From Plantago major (taxonomy: Eukaryota; Streptophyta; Magnoliopsida; Lamiales; Plantaginaceae): a stretch of 64,000 nt of DNA. The stretch covers positions 1,702,512 to 1,766,511 of the forward strand of contig CM048841.1 in the NCBI GenBank assembly GCA_026545765.1, written 5' to 3'. Position numbers and translations under genes: made by a program. This document shows, piece after piece, positions 40,004-52,661 of this stretch. How positions within the stretch are numbered: the first letter of the stretch is position 1; each line of letters begins with the position of its first letter. The notes below the pieces were generated by a model. The model made no database searches and had not been told where the DNA came from. It saw only the letters and a program-made list of their open reading frames with translations.

Positions 40004-43000
40004 TTGAGTACTTAATGCAAGAAACTATAGACTTGAGCTGAAATATATGAAATGCAGTGTGAAACGACATAGTCATGATCCATATAAAGCAAACTGTAAG
40101 GTAATTAACTGAACTGTAATGTGCCCAAGTTGAAGTTTAGAAATATGGATTATGTTCTACTAGGTAATTTCCGGTGAGGTGATTGCACATTAATTAAATG
40201 GTCAATGCTCAATATATAGTCAATGGTCACCATTATTAATATTAAGGGCACTTCAAAAACAAGCAAAGGTAGAAAGAAAATTGTGTTTTCATGCACATTC
40301 AACATTACAAAATACTTCCCCACGCGCGGAATAATTTCATGTGACAAAATGAGCATACGAGAAAGTTGAGGGGTCAATTTGCAAATTTGAATTTTCCCCC
40401 TCGTTTTCACATGTGTCGAAAATGTTTGGATTGTTGCACAAACCTCATTGATTTCTATTATCAAGTTTTGGGGTCAAAATGCAATTCTTTATTTTATGGT
40501 GAATGGTGCAGCATGACAAGTAATATTACTTCATCAATTTTCATATTCAACAAACTTATGTTGAGATTAGAATTCTAATCCCAAGTCCTCTTGTAGCTAA
40601 TATCTAAGTTGTCCATCTTAAGAAATCTAATCATAAACTAATTAGTGTAATTTTGGGCAGCCCTCAATTCATTCTTATTAGTTATGGTTACGTAAATATA
40701 TACTACTTCCTTATTTCCTTATTGTAAATCGTCACTAGCTACCCCATCTAAAAGCTCAATGAATTAAGCAATTTAAGGGACAAAATGTTATATACCTCAG
40801 TTAATATATAGGGAGCGAGATAAAATGTATATAAGAAGACACATATATGCTTATAAATTATAAATCTTTTCGAATAATTTAGAATTAAATCCATGTGAGT
40901 TTCGATCCAAAACCGGAACTATTATTAGTGTAAATAAACCAAAAACTGGTGAAAGTGATTATGCCTGATGGGCTTTAGGTTCTCTCCCACGTGCCAAATC
41001 TGTTTGGGAGCGTGGGCTGTGGGCATATTGAGAAGAAAGCTGATTTATAGCTTTTCTTTCCCAGCTAATTAGCCAAATGCAGCAAGTTAGTATTAATTAA
41101 TTCCCATTATTTTTATTAAATAATTAAAGAATCACAGTTGATGATATCTTAATTAAAGTCAATTATTAAACTAATTACAAAGTATGTGCTTGGATTAATC
41201 AATCAACTTTATGAAAGTTAAGCACGCACTTAGCTAGCTAGCTTTCGTCTACGACAAATATTACTTTTCTCTTACACAATTTAGGAGTATATTAATAAGA
41301 GTAACTATTTTGGCACTTGTACAACAAAACCTTGTATTTTACTAGTGAACCTTATTTCCCATTTGTGTTGTAAAATTGAATGGGTTTAGAGTGAGTAATT
41401 AGGAAGAAGAGAAGTAATTGGTTTAAGAAAACCATTGATTAAATGGAAATATATATTAATTTTGTAATTTGTAGATAAGTCCATTGTTATATTGCAAATG
41501 TGTATAATTGAATTGAAATTGATTTTTTAGTTTTACAACTCTTAACAATTGTGTAATTATGTACTTACCAAAAGTAATTTAATTATCAAAGTACCCTTAT
41601 ATGTATGTGTTATAACTTATAACATCCTAATTATGCATTTCAATACACTCTAAAATAAATATGTTCAATATTAATATAGTTGAGTAAGTGTCTCGGAATT
41701 TTCTTTATAGAGGGATTAAATGAGACCGCCACATGATGGTCATACAAAAACTAAACACTACATGCTTAAAACTTGCATCATAAATACACATAAAAAATGT
41801 GGTAAGATGTTCATTCATAAGATATCATTAATATTTTTCAAAACATTATAAACATCAATATGTATCCTAGATCACTCATTAATACATGTCTCTTTCAAGA
41901 CTTAGTGTATTTAGTTGGAGTGCAATTAAAAAGTGAAATTCAAAACATTTCATTTTATACAAGAATTTTCTTTTAAATGGGGCATGAGAAATTTCCATTA
42001 CTAATATTATGAACTAGATATATTTACAGTGAGATAATTGCTGGAATTGGTGGGATGGTGAAAGCATTAAAAAATGTACGCAAGTATGTTGATTGAGGTA
42101 TAAATGAGTTGAACATCTTGACTATGTGGGTGTACGTACATAGGTCCCAGTATGCTAAAATCCATAAGAAACGAGGAGATGAGTTCCAAGCAGCAACTAA
42201 AAAGGTGGAATGACCGGATTCAAATCCGTTTATGGGAAGAGTAAGGGTCTCATAATGGGGAGACATTACTCTCACTGCAATGAGATTAGGCTTGTTGATG
42301 GTGGTTAATGACCTCAACCACGATCTATTTTTTGTTTTTTGGGTTACCGTAACCGCAACTTTAATACATACTAGGTACATATATGTACATGTCTAGTTGG
42401 TAGCGTATTTCTTTAACCATAACTTCAACCGCAACAGTAAAATTAAAAGACCTGTTACGATTAGGTTTTAACTATTGCTTGCGGTTAGTAATATGTTTAC
42501 ATGTCAAATAATTATTTCATGATCCAATAGCATGCTAGGTCTCGCCTGAGACGAACATACAGGTTCGTGCATGTTCAATATTTGTGAATTGCAAAGCTGA
42601 TTTTTCAAAGTGTTTGAGTTCGTTCGAAGTGTTGTACGTGTCCCTCCTCCTGAAGAACTAACACACTTTCATGAAAACTATTGAAAATTACAAATAATTT
42701 ATTGGAATTCACTTTCAAATATACTATAAATACACAACTCACTATATGTTCTTCTCTCTATTCGATTACATTAATCTAACCTATCTTAAAGTAATTTCGC
42801 CTGCAGATTCAGTAAGATTTAATCTAAGAACTAAAAACATCATCAATGCATTAATCTTACAACTAATACCATCAAGAACTAGAAGACAAGAGCATGAATC
42901 AATCACTAAGATTTAGAAGAAATAATGGGGTATATATATATATATATATCGATCATGCAAGGCTTTGAAAATAACTGCACTCATGGTGCCAACATTGTTG

Positions 43001-43102
43001 GTCCCCTGTCCTTTTGCATGGTGCAAAAAGTGGGCTATTCAATTTGTATATAAGTTATAACCCGGCCCTTTCTATTCTACTCTACCAAATGCTAGCTTGC
43101 CC
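40004..43102. other. Intergenic region between divergent kinase and IDD-like genes
   Basis: Mostly AT-rich. It includes the promoter of the minus-strand receptor kinase and of the plus-strand gene at 43196. 42040-42330 is a dispersed repeat related to 55730-55990. A (TA)n tract lies at about 42932-42950. No other gene is seen. Confidence 0.6.
42040..42330. repeat. Dispersed repeat, copy 1 (unclassified)
   Basis: It shares an ordered set of words with 55730-55990: AGTATGTTGATTG/AGTATGTCGATTG, GCTAAAATCCATAAGAAAC/GCTAAAATCAATGAGAAAC, and AATGACCGGATTCAAATCCG/AATGACCAATTGAAAATCC. Identity is moderate, so the copies are old. The GATTCAAATCC word recalls a tRNA B box, but no A box or tail was found. 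Confidence 0.55.
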
Positions 43103-43110
43103 TATATATA
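43103..43110 (+). promoter_or_regulatory. TATA box of the IDD-like gene
   Basis: TATATATA at 43103-43110, flanked by CC and GC, lies about 86 bp before the ATG at 43196, a normal distance for a plant core promoter with a short leader. Confidence 0.55.
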
Positions 43111-43195
43111 GCCCTCATCATATACACACTCGATATGTATTAGCCTAAAACTTGGTAATTCAATTCCTAAGCTAATTAACACACTTTTTTCTATA

Positions 43196-43705
43196 ATGGA
43201 ACAAGACCACAACGAGATGCAACTCCTCTCCTTCCCTACTCCACAAACCCCATCTTCCTCATCACATCCACCACTCTGGCCAACCGACTCCTCATCCCGT
43301 CTCATCCGGTCCATCGACCAATTCGATGGTCCCTCACTAGACCTCAAGCTATCCATAAGTGTGACACCTCGCAGGCCACCTTCAAATGCCCTAATGAGAA
43401 GGGTGAGGGACTATAACAATGAGGTCAAGATAGACTCTAGCTGTGTTGAGGCTCTTAAGTGGCAAGCAGCTGAGCAAATTCGACTAGCCGCCATGGAGAA
43501 GGCTTACGCGGAGCGAATGCGGGAGATGACTAGGAGGGAGATGGAGATAGCACAATCGGAGTTTGCACGTGCACGTAACATGTGGGAAAGGGCTAGGGAG
43601 GAGGTCGATAGGGCGGAGAAGATGAAGGAGAGGGCAACTACGAAGGTGGATCCATCCGGGTTCGAAATCACTTGCCAATCTTGCAGGCGAACGTTTAGGC
43701 CTTGA
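43196..43705 (+). CDS. Small protein with SGR5/IDD14-16-type C-terminal domain, no zinc fingers
   Basis: A single exon of 169 codons. Residues 48-52 form an LxLxL motif (SLDLKLSI), the EAR-type repression signal. Residues about 85-155 form a long charged helix (AAEQIRLAAMEKAYAERMRE, EMEIAQSEFARARNMWERA) closing with ITCQSCRRTF. This helix plus CxxC ending matches the C-terminal module of SHOOT GRAVITROPISM 5 and IDD14/16. Those full proteins carry four C2H2/C2HC zinc fingers in front of the module; here none exists, and the TATA box and the ATG give no room for them. It probably pairs with full-length IDD factors or acts as a co-repressor, by analogy with the finger-deficient IDD14 splice form. 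That role is inference. The frame is open from ATG to stop and the composition is codon-like. Confidence 0.82.
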   Translation: MEQDHNEMQLLSFPTPQTPSSSSHPPLWPTDSSSRLIRSIDQFDGPSLDLKLSISVTPRRPPSNALMRRVRDYNNEVKIDSSCVEALKWQAAEQIRLAAMEKAYAERMREMTRREMEIAQSEFARARNMWERAREEVDRAEKMKERATTKVDPSGFEITCQSCRRTFRP

Positions 43706-45004
43706 TTCATGAAGATAATTTGGTCATGACTTGTATTTTTTAAAAGTCTATGTAGTGGTACTAGTGGTGATCATATGTTGGATTTAATTTGGAGTTGGAT
43801 AAATTAAATGCCTATTTTCAATTAAGATAAGATTCTGCATTCTGTAATATGATCAAGTTAATTGTTGTTGTTATGGGGTTTTGTTGAATCTTTAGTTGTG
43901 GTTAATTGATGATCAATTATGAATAATATGATGATTTCTTGATATGAAGATTTGGTTCTTTAATTTTCTTTGATGAATTGCAGAATGCATAATGGGGTTA
44001 ATGATGAAGGTAGCACATGGAGACTGAGAAAGAGCAAGATTTGAATGAGTAGGGAAGTGAGTTTTAATGGATATAGCTAGTTTGAATAAGATAATGATTA
44101 AGATGAAAAGGATGAATATGATTTCACTACTTTAGTACATGGCTGGATCAATTTATACTGTGGGATGAATGACTTCATCATGCCAATTTGACATTCTATC
44201 ATGTTCTTGGGAATCCCTTTTAAAAAGTGCTGCAGTTTTCTTCCCCTTGATCTATTCAAAGTTTAATATATAGTCGGAGATGCAAAACAACTGAATAATC
44301 GTTCTAGTTTAGCTAACCTAACTCTACAATGTATTCGCGAAACTTAATAAAGCAAGCAAAACACAAGCTCGAATATGCTAAAAGATTATGTATTTGCTTG
44401 ATTATATATCTCTCTCGATCATGTATTCTTCAAAGTCCTATGTCTCCACAATACTCCAGCAGTCAATAAAGCCCAAGTAAAACATCCTCAGCTCAATAAT
44501 TAAGGAAAAAAATTATACTCAAAAGTATATCTAACTTTATATAGGGTTCACTCACTCAACTTCTGATTTTCCAAAGATATCATTGACCCTTCATAATTAT
44601 CTTATTGTATGTACGTGCACACAATTAATCAACTCAAGAGGTAAATAAAGGCAAAACATAAAAATAAGCCATATAAGTGTAAAATGTAGACTTGATGTTT
44701 CCCAAAAAATATTTTCTTTTTTAAACGGACAAATAATTTATTAATAACATAACAAGTTACATGGAGCATACGAAATGCACCACCAATACAAGTAACCGAG
44801 TCCCCCATACAAGCCAATACATTGTTTAACACACCAAAAACTACACAAACGGTCTCAAGCAAGCTCCAAAATAAATTTTAGATGCAGAGTAAAATGGCTA
44901 TAATGTATCATCGTCTAATATGTCAATACATTGTTCTATCATTTGACGTGTTGCAAGGTAATACTGGTTTCGATATATGACCATAAGGCGAGTTTGATGA
45001 CAGT

Positions 45005-45300
45005 AACTCGGTAACGTCCCAAAGTTTTAGAGAGTTTAAAATGAATTGAGAACGCTACTCATACCAATGAGATACACATTTTCTTTTCGATAATCCATCC
45101 ATAATAACTCAAAAGTCAAGTGTGGTTGCTATATTAAGATGGATGACCAACTGGAAAGTCTCACGGTTCACATACGAGCGAGGACAATTGTGCGAAAAAA
45201 GACTTGTGTTGGTATAGCGGGAAAAACATATCATCTGAAAAGCAGTCCAGGAGTAACCTCGCCAACCCAAAGGATCGGACCTCGGCTGGCAAGGGGATGG
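45005..45300 (+). mobile_element. Relic of a 5S-derived (Cassandra-like TRIM) LTR
   Basis: AACTCAAAAGTCAAGTGTGG followed by a short gap and AGATGGATGACCAACTGG resembles the decayed 5S rRNA internal promoter region found in Cassandra LTRs (canonical words AAGTTAAGCGTGCTTGG and GGATGGGTGACC). The downstream GAGGACAATTGTGCG and AAAGACTTGTGTTGG also fit that repeat. A more decayed copy is at about 32925-33050 (CATTCATAATAACTTTAAAG, CAACGTGCTTGCC). No internal domain or second LTR was found. The call is from memory of the repeat family. Confidence 0.5.
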
Positions 45301-48300
45301 GACTTTGCAGACTCTATGTTAGAATTACATGCATATAGTTCCCTCAAGACTATGATAAAAAAGGACCAAGCTATGTATGGGATTCATGAGTACGTAGTCT
45401 TGTTAGACAAAGGTCCTCCGGTTCACTTTAACCTTTGGTACTACAGTTTGATCATTATTTATGCGTACTTGCATGTAGTAGTAGTAAACTAGTAGTAGTA
45501 CTAAACAGACCAGACCTTTCCAAAGCTGGACAAAGACCAAAATACCAAGCTATATATGGTACACTTAAATTGTGTTGCCATAAATCTTCCATCTCTACTT
45601 GTTTTCCATTTGCATGTTCAAAGTTGATATACAAACTGGCTGCAGGACCATTTCCTTTTTGTTTTAGAAACGTGTTTTGGTTGCTTGTTATTAATGGCGA
45701 CATATATAACCGAAATGTTTTCAATATCGTTATATTTGAGTTCGCAGTATTTGCACAAGACATGGATAATTTTCAGATCATATGCATCAAGAACTGAATA
45801 CACAAGATTGAGTTTAAACTAGATGAACATACAAAACGTTAGTTATTCTTGTTGGTAAGCTGAAACACCCCAAATCAATATATCGATCGTGGATTTGATT
45901 CCCGAAATCGATGATTTATTTCCTCGATATGGAAGGATTAATATGAAAAAGAAGTATATTGCTCCTGCTTTTCTGGACTAGCCTTTGTTCAAACCTTTCC
46001 AATATAGCGCGGATGGTTTAAGAAAACCCAATGCATAATTAAGCTACTCAATCTAATGGGCAAGAAAATCCACACCGTGATGATCTAATGCAGCTAGCAC
46101 GATCTTTGACATGTTACTTTTCTGTAAAAGACTTGGAAACATATATTGGTGGTACACCTGTACGAAGATATATAGTGTACCTCAACCATTAAACTAGCGT
46201 TATTTGAGGTATTTTTTTAAATGTTGGTTATTCCTCTCGTGATGAATTTGATTACAACCTCTCATTCTTGACTATGTAAAATGAATGTTTAGACATACTA
46301 CATGAAAGGGTGACCATTTTTAATTCCATCTAGAATCTATGAGTAAAGCTTGCTTTGAAGTTTTGTCGTACATGGTTTGAGATGTATGTTTTCGCCTTTG
46401 AGTTATAAGTGCTTGAACTTGTTGTGAGCACCTCTTATACACTATGTATGCACTATCTTTTTATTCTTAATAAATTTTGACGTTCAAAAGGAAAAAATAT
46501 AGCGTAGTTCAACCAGTCACTCGTCTTTAGAAAAAAATCAACAATTCTCCGGTTCCCAAATTGGGTAAGACTTAATGACTGAATAGGTTGTCAACCATTC
46601 ACTCATCTATCACAAATTGTCGACAGAACTTCATATGAAGTTATAAGCCTAATGATATCGCAAATTGATAAATGGAAACTTATGTAGCGATCATTTCATT
46701 ATTTTTTAACAGACGACAATATTCACATGTAAACATCTTCTTACAACCCTAGAGTCGTTTTCAGAAGATATCGTAGCGTAGTGTAGTTGGTGGAATAAGG
46801 CATGGCGAATACGACGGACTGTACTGGATGATGGCGAAGGTGTTGCTGAATTGATAAATCTAGTTGACAACTACAGACCTTAGCTTATAACTTGATCGAT
46901 CGGAACCTTGTAGAGGTTAGAAAAGGCAAATGGATGACAACAAAAATGTAAAAACAATTCACTAACAAAAAGACAACATGGCTTCTGTCTTTGAACAATT
47001 GTATTTAACTCATTAACTTTAGTCCCAGAAACCAAACACCCACTATCCATGTCTGGATCCAACACAAAAAGAACACACACACATCGCTGGACTATTAATT
47101 AAAGATTGATAGATAGATAGATTAGATAGATACTCTCTTTAGCTTACTGCAGCAAAGATAGCAGCAACCCCATTTGACATGTTTCAACCCTTAAAGTTCC
47201 ATACTACAAAATATATATGATAGATGAGTAGAAATAAGTCCGACCCTATCTCGTTTAAGCCAGTCTGAAGTCTGGACCAAGACAAGTGTTTAAGAAGGCA
47301 GCACTTAAAAATATCAAGATGGTTGGGGCATCGACCTCGGTCTTGATGTATGGTCCAACCCTCAATGGGGACGGAGGATATATAGAAACTAATTACTTGG
47401 TCGTCACTGAAATGACAAATCATTATGAAGAAATACCAGGGAGACCGACCTTGGACATGAAGAAATACCATTCAGTTTAATCCGAATTGTCTTCGAAGGA
47501 CTAGGAATCTAGGAGCATTTAGCACCAAGGTTGAGACTTAGAGGACTTGGTCTAATTTAAACCAAATTAATATGTCTAAGATTTTTTCTTTCTTTTATGG
47601 CGTTGAGAAATCATAGCCATCACTTTCTAGACGCTCACCGGATAAACTTCCGAGTTCATCTTAACCTTAAAACTTTATTTATAACTAGTCGAGTATATAC
47701 TTAACTATAAAAGTATGTAAATAAGTGTCAATTATATAAAAAGTATCGTCATTTTCAAAGTTGGAATTTTTGCCAAGTAGCTGCAACAAGAGGGTATGGG
47801 AACAAACGTGCTTTACCAAACATTATCCACTTTAATTTCACCTAAATAGAATGAAGTACTGCAGTTGTTCACCAAAGTACTCTTAAAAATAGTGCACCTT
47901 TCATTTTCTAAAGAAGAGAAGAAATTATATAATTGATGTCATATTTATATCTTCATCTTGTAGACCAAAAACCAGCACTTGAATTCAAAATCTATGCAAC
48001 TCCAGTTTACCAATACATGAAATGAAACATGACTATAATAGTCCACTTTACCCATATCACTTTTCCTCCCACCTCAAATTGTCTTTTTTGCCTTTTTTAA
48101 AACTTACAATGCAATTCCAAGATTATCATAAAATCTAATTAGTAGCTACATACTTGAAAGTGAACTAACAATAAAAATAGCAATGCTTTAGCTTGCCAGA
48201 AAAGACCTGAAAACTGCAACAATGCATTGACCACTGTTTGTTAAGTATGACAGCTTTTGTATTGCATTAGCATATATACTTTCTGGAATCACTCATTACA

Positions 48301-48954
48301 AACTTTTGTTATAAACCGTCTCTCCGAGATATCGGATCAACATCACATGTTCATCTACGAATATTACTTTCATGTTTATTTCAAAATAATAACTCATTAC
48401 CCATGAATTACATGTATCACTAAATATGTAATGTTTGTAAATAAACTGTACGAAAACATGTGATGTTGCCCCAAATTATATGTGAAATACAGTCTCTCGT
48501 AAAAGTTGATCTTTATTCATTATGAATATGACTCTGAATGAATGAATATTACTAATAATAATAATACATCCAATTCATATAGCAATCAACAAAGTTTTCT
48601 CTGATAAAAGTAAAATCAGACCAGAAGAAAAGATGTAGGGCATGTTCATGGATGATCATCAAAATGTACAGTATTCATGACAAATCCTTAATATTTGTCT
48701 TTTCACGTTGTCAGCATCCTACGGCAAGTCGGCACTCTAACAATGTCACACCAATATAATTGTCTGAGCATAATCCAAATTAAGGATTCAAATGCACAGG
48801 TTTAAGTAGTTAACCACTAATGATGTGATTATCACTAGTCTAGCTCTTTATACTTTTTGGTGATTTAAGGTTGTGTGTTTTACTTTTTCAAATGACAATC
48901 AACATCCATTAATCTCAGGCTTTACTAGGAATCCAAGTTCTACAGCTGTCATAA

Positions 48955-49050
48955 CCTTACCGTATCCAAGGACGGAGACAGGAGGGGGCATACTGGTGCA
49001 TCCCCCCTCCCCCCGAACTTATATTCCTTGCTCTGCCTCTGACTGTATCC
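48955..49050. mobile_element. Fragment of a hAT-type (Tip100-like) terminus
   Basis: CAAGGACGGAGACAGGAGGG followed by a C-rich stretch resembles the CAGGGGCGGAGCCAGG ends of plant Tip100-type hAT elements. A nearby GCTCTGCCTCTGA is a possible inverted partner. The boundary is uncertain. Confidence 0.4.
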
Positions 49051-52000
49051 CCAGTCCCCGTCCCCGATACTTCATGCTTATAAGAAAAATGGTGTATCCA
49101 TGCATACTGACGATCTTAACATATAACTTACCAACTCAATGCAAATAAGATGTATTCAAGTAAAACAGAATGTTTTTGCTGCAATTCAAGTAACTCGAAA
49201 AACTAGTACCTAAGTATGAATATGATGTATGCTAGCTAAGTTATTGTTCCTCTAATCAAGATTTCCCCATCAACTTTTACTTGGTACAAAAAGGTCATGA
49301 GTTACATCTATAGAAGTGCATTTTTCCTACATAGCATAAAGACATATGTAGTAAGTTTCCAGGTAAAAACTGGAGAGACAGAGATTAACTTGGAGATAAC
49401 TTTGTTACTTTGACCAATTTTTTGATAGTGGAGCAGAGAACAATCACTCATGATTCATGAAGGTGGGCAAGTTTTCAATATTTGTGGGACTCAAAATCTG
49501 ACAATTTGGAAATGTTGATAACACCCATTGCATAATTTGCATTGCAATTGGAAAAAAAAAAAAAAAAAAAGGGGACATATACTGTATTACGAGATGGAGA
49601 TGAGGCTATATTATTGGGCAACAATAAAGTTAAAACAAAAAGTGGTTCATGATTGATATTCAAATCTTCAATTATGTGTGTATTTGACATCAAAGGGAGA
49701 AGTGAGTGAAGCTTGATGAAATGTGGTCCATGAAAGGCTTACCTTATGCTACCCAGACAAGTAGCACTTGCATTTGGTTACACCATTAGGCCTTTTCATG
49801 AATATCCCTCCATACATATGTTGGATATTTCCGGGTGGTCCAAATTTTGTCATGGTAGAGGCTCCCAGTAGCACGGAACGTAAAACGTTTAGACACCTTA
49901 ACTATCAGCTACAGATAGAAAGTGTTTCAATGTTATACTAAGTTTACACTATAGAAACATGGCATGTTATGCAAATGATAAGTGCTAAGCTGCATTGAAG
50001 CTCTCTAAATAGTATACTGCCCTTTAGGCCAGTCAGGAACTTTTTACTGTAAATTTGGCACGCAACATACGATTGCACATAGAACGTACTATCTAAAAAC
50101 ATAGTTGTTACGACAATCAGATCAAAACTGCTGTTTTGCTATATCAGTGGAACAGAGATCAGATAGACTTATCAGGAAATATGGTACATGCATTTATCTC
50201 AACATCGGTAAGAAAAAAGGTTGCAAAACACAACGAACTATACGGATGAGCATCAACTGAACTTTTTCTGGATTGGAAATTTCCCAAAGGTAAAACATGA
50301 AAACCGCTGTCCTAACAAACATGCTTAATTAACAAGTATCTTGGTACACTAATAATGTCATTGAATAGACTGCTACTTTGTTCTGGAATAAACTCGCAGG
50401 CCCTCCATAAGGAAAAGTACATATAACCTGTGGCTCTCACTTGAGCAGTTAACATCAGACTCTGAATAGTCAATACTGGTGGAGAGCCACCGCGAACCAA
50501 CCTGCCTGCCAAAAAAAGTTGCCTTTCTGATTTTATGTCTCTCATATGAGAGCAATAGTTGCATGCATTCGAACATAAAGCATAACTGAAGGATGCAATT
50601 ACAGAACTCCTATCAATATGGTGGAAGATTGTCAAGATATGCATGATCTAGTCATGAACAACTGAAATGAATATTATTTCTAAGTTATTGGCTACATGAA
50701 AATGAACTTACCCTTCATTTTCATCAATGCTGAGCTCAAGATCTTTATCCACAATTTTAAGCATCGACTATAAGGTGCAGAAACGGTTCTGGTTACCAGG
50801 ACTGGGCATTAAAATCCTCAGGATACATCATAACCTCCATCCTCCAAAATCTAAAGACTGTGAGCGTGCAAGTATCGGGGTATCTAAGGGTATCATGTTA
50901 AAGTAGTGTGATGGAAATTGAGCACAGAAAAACCTATGAACCACATAATAGAAGATCTGACTCCAGTTTAACTAGATTATAGGATATAGGAGTAACAGTA
51001 TATGTTTATTACATACCACAAGAATCAATTATATCTGCAAACAGGCTCAATGTAATGCAGCGCAAATCATTCGAATTATCAGATAGTCAATTCTCAGGTT
51101 ATCTGTCTTCAGCCTGTTTGAATGGTGTGCAGATTACCAATTGTCCAATTCTCACTCTGCTGGTTTGATAGGATCCAGACCAATTCTCCTGCATAAAGCA
51201 AGAAGCCAAATCAGATGATAAAGCAAGCATGATCTTTCTGCAAATAACTTGCCTTCCACCTTTTAGAATGTTTATGGACAAGTCCTCCAACAGTTCATGC
51301 AATGAATAAGATGTACTGTATTCTCTTAAATCTCATGAAGTATTTTATTAAATTCTCAACTATTAAATGCATTTTCATAATTCTCCCAGTAGTGTAAGCT
51401 GGCTCAATCAGCCACCAAGTTACAAGATCGACACTATGGTACAGAAATACAAAATCCCTTTTCTTACAATTTTTACGAAGGCTCTTACTGCACAAATTGC
51501 ATTGTTTCTATTGTTATGCTTATATCCTCAGAAAGGTTTCTGCTATTCTCAAATTCTTCAGCAGATGTTTGGTTGTACACAATCACCAATTCCTTGCTTT
51601 CATAAATTTGATTAGATAGCAAGTACTGTGCTTGCATCACACATTAATCTTTGGAGTGGATCATGATTACGTCTCTCCGTTCGCATTCAGATTACAGATG
51701 CAGGCATGCTCCATTTATTCCACAGAATCAATAGATCAACTATTCAACATGCATGCTTATGATAGAAAATCGTGGAGCTAAAGTGTAACTATCATTTTGG
51801 AATTGAAGTAACAGGATTTATTAAAATTAAACTGAGTAATTATCGATCAAAGGTCTGTTAAGTACTAGCTAACAGGATATTGAGACATAAACACCGACTT
51901 TTTACTTCTACATATCATGGGTACTCTAAGTCTCTAACATGTCTCATCTAACTACACAGAATTTAAGCAGAGTCACATTCCCTCTACTCTTTCTTTTTGG

Positions 52001-52661
52001 GGAGGGGGAGGAACAGTTCGATCCTTCACAAGATAGATGTACAGCAGCACGGCATAAAACTGAATATGAAGTAAGATCCTCATAAATTTCCAAACAGTTG
52101 AAAGTTGAAACAGGTTGATTTTGGAGTTCCAGCTCTACTACCTCATAAGACACATTGCATGTGGCAATGAAATATGTTTAAGAGTCCCCAGAATTTTTAA
52201 ATAGTTGAATGAAATCTTAGTTCAAAATCATTTGACATTTAAAATTAGTGTACCATCCTCCTATATACTAGTATATATTAGTGTTGACTAACATTTAACT
52301 GAGTACTATATGACACGTTCGAAGTGCATCAATAAAGGAAGTATAAAGAGCAAGCAATCATCAGAAGTTCAATAAACAACATCCTACAATACCAACAGGG
52401 ATAACCACCATTGAGAATAACCGGAAATAGGAAACTTACTTCACTTAGAAATAAAAACTGGCATTGCTATCTTTTGACACAAGCTTCTTAATCATATCCA
52501 TGGAAGTCCATCTCCAGAGTTCTCTTGATGCAACATCGAAGAAGCAGCTACATCAGCTGTGAAACACTTTCTGATCATTCCTTCCCTGAGTGGTTGTGCC
52601 TCGAGAAGCTCTTTTTGTTTAAAAACAGCCTTAGAGAAGAGTGTTGTACATGTTACAGTTA

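Larger units (their letters stand above)
43706..52439. other. Long gene-poor region
   Basis: No confident gene in 8.7 kb. It holds a Cassandra-like 5S-derived relic (45005-45300), a (GATA)n tract at about 47107-47130, a hAT-type terminus near 48958, an A-run at about 49551-49570, and otherwise AT-rich sequence. Short open frames here, including one at 45139-45492, show no family resemblance. Part of 50300-52440 may be the 3' flank of the PPR pseudogene. Confidence 0.6.

Noticed and set aside
45139-45492. Open frame of 117 codons (+)
   Set aside because: It begins in the 5S-like relic and runs into AT-rich sequence; low-complexity C-terminus and no recognisable motif.
47184-47480. Overlapping open frames on both strands near 47.3 kb
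   Set aside because: The composition suggests a decayed repeat; no ends or conserved motif could be identified.
50312-50644. Open frames at 50312-50644 and 51099-51302 (-) as extra exons of the PPR gene
   Set aside because: No PPR-like pattern and the PPR C-terminus is already accounted for at 52440-52650; at most 3' flank.
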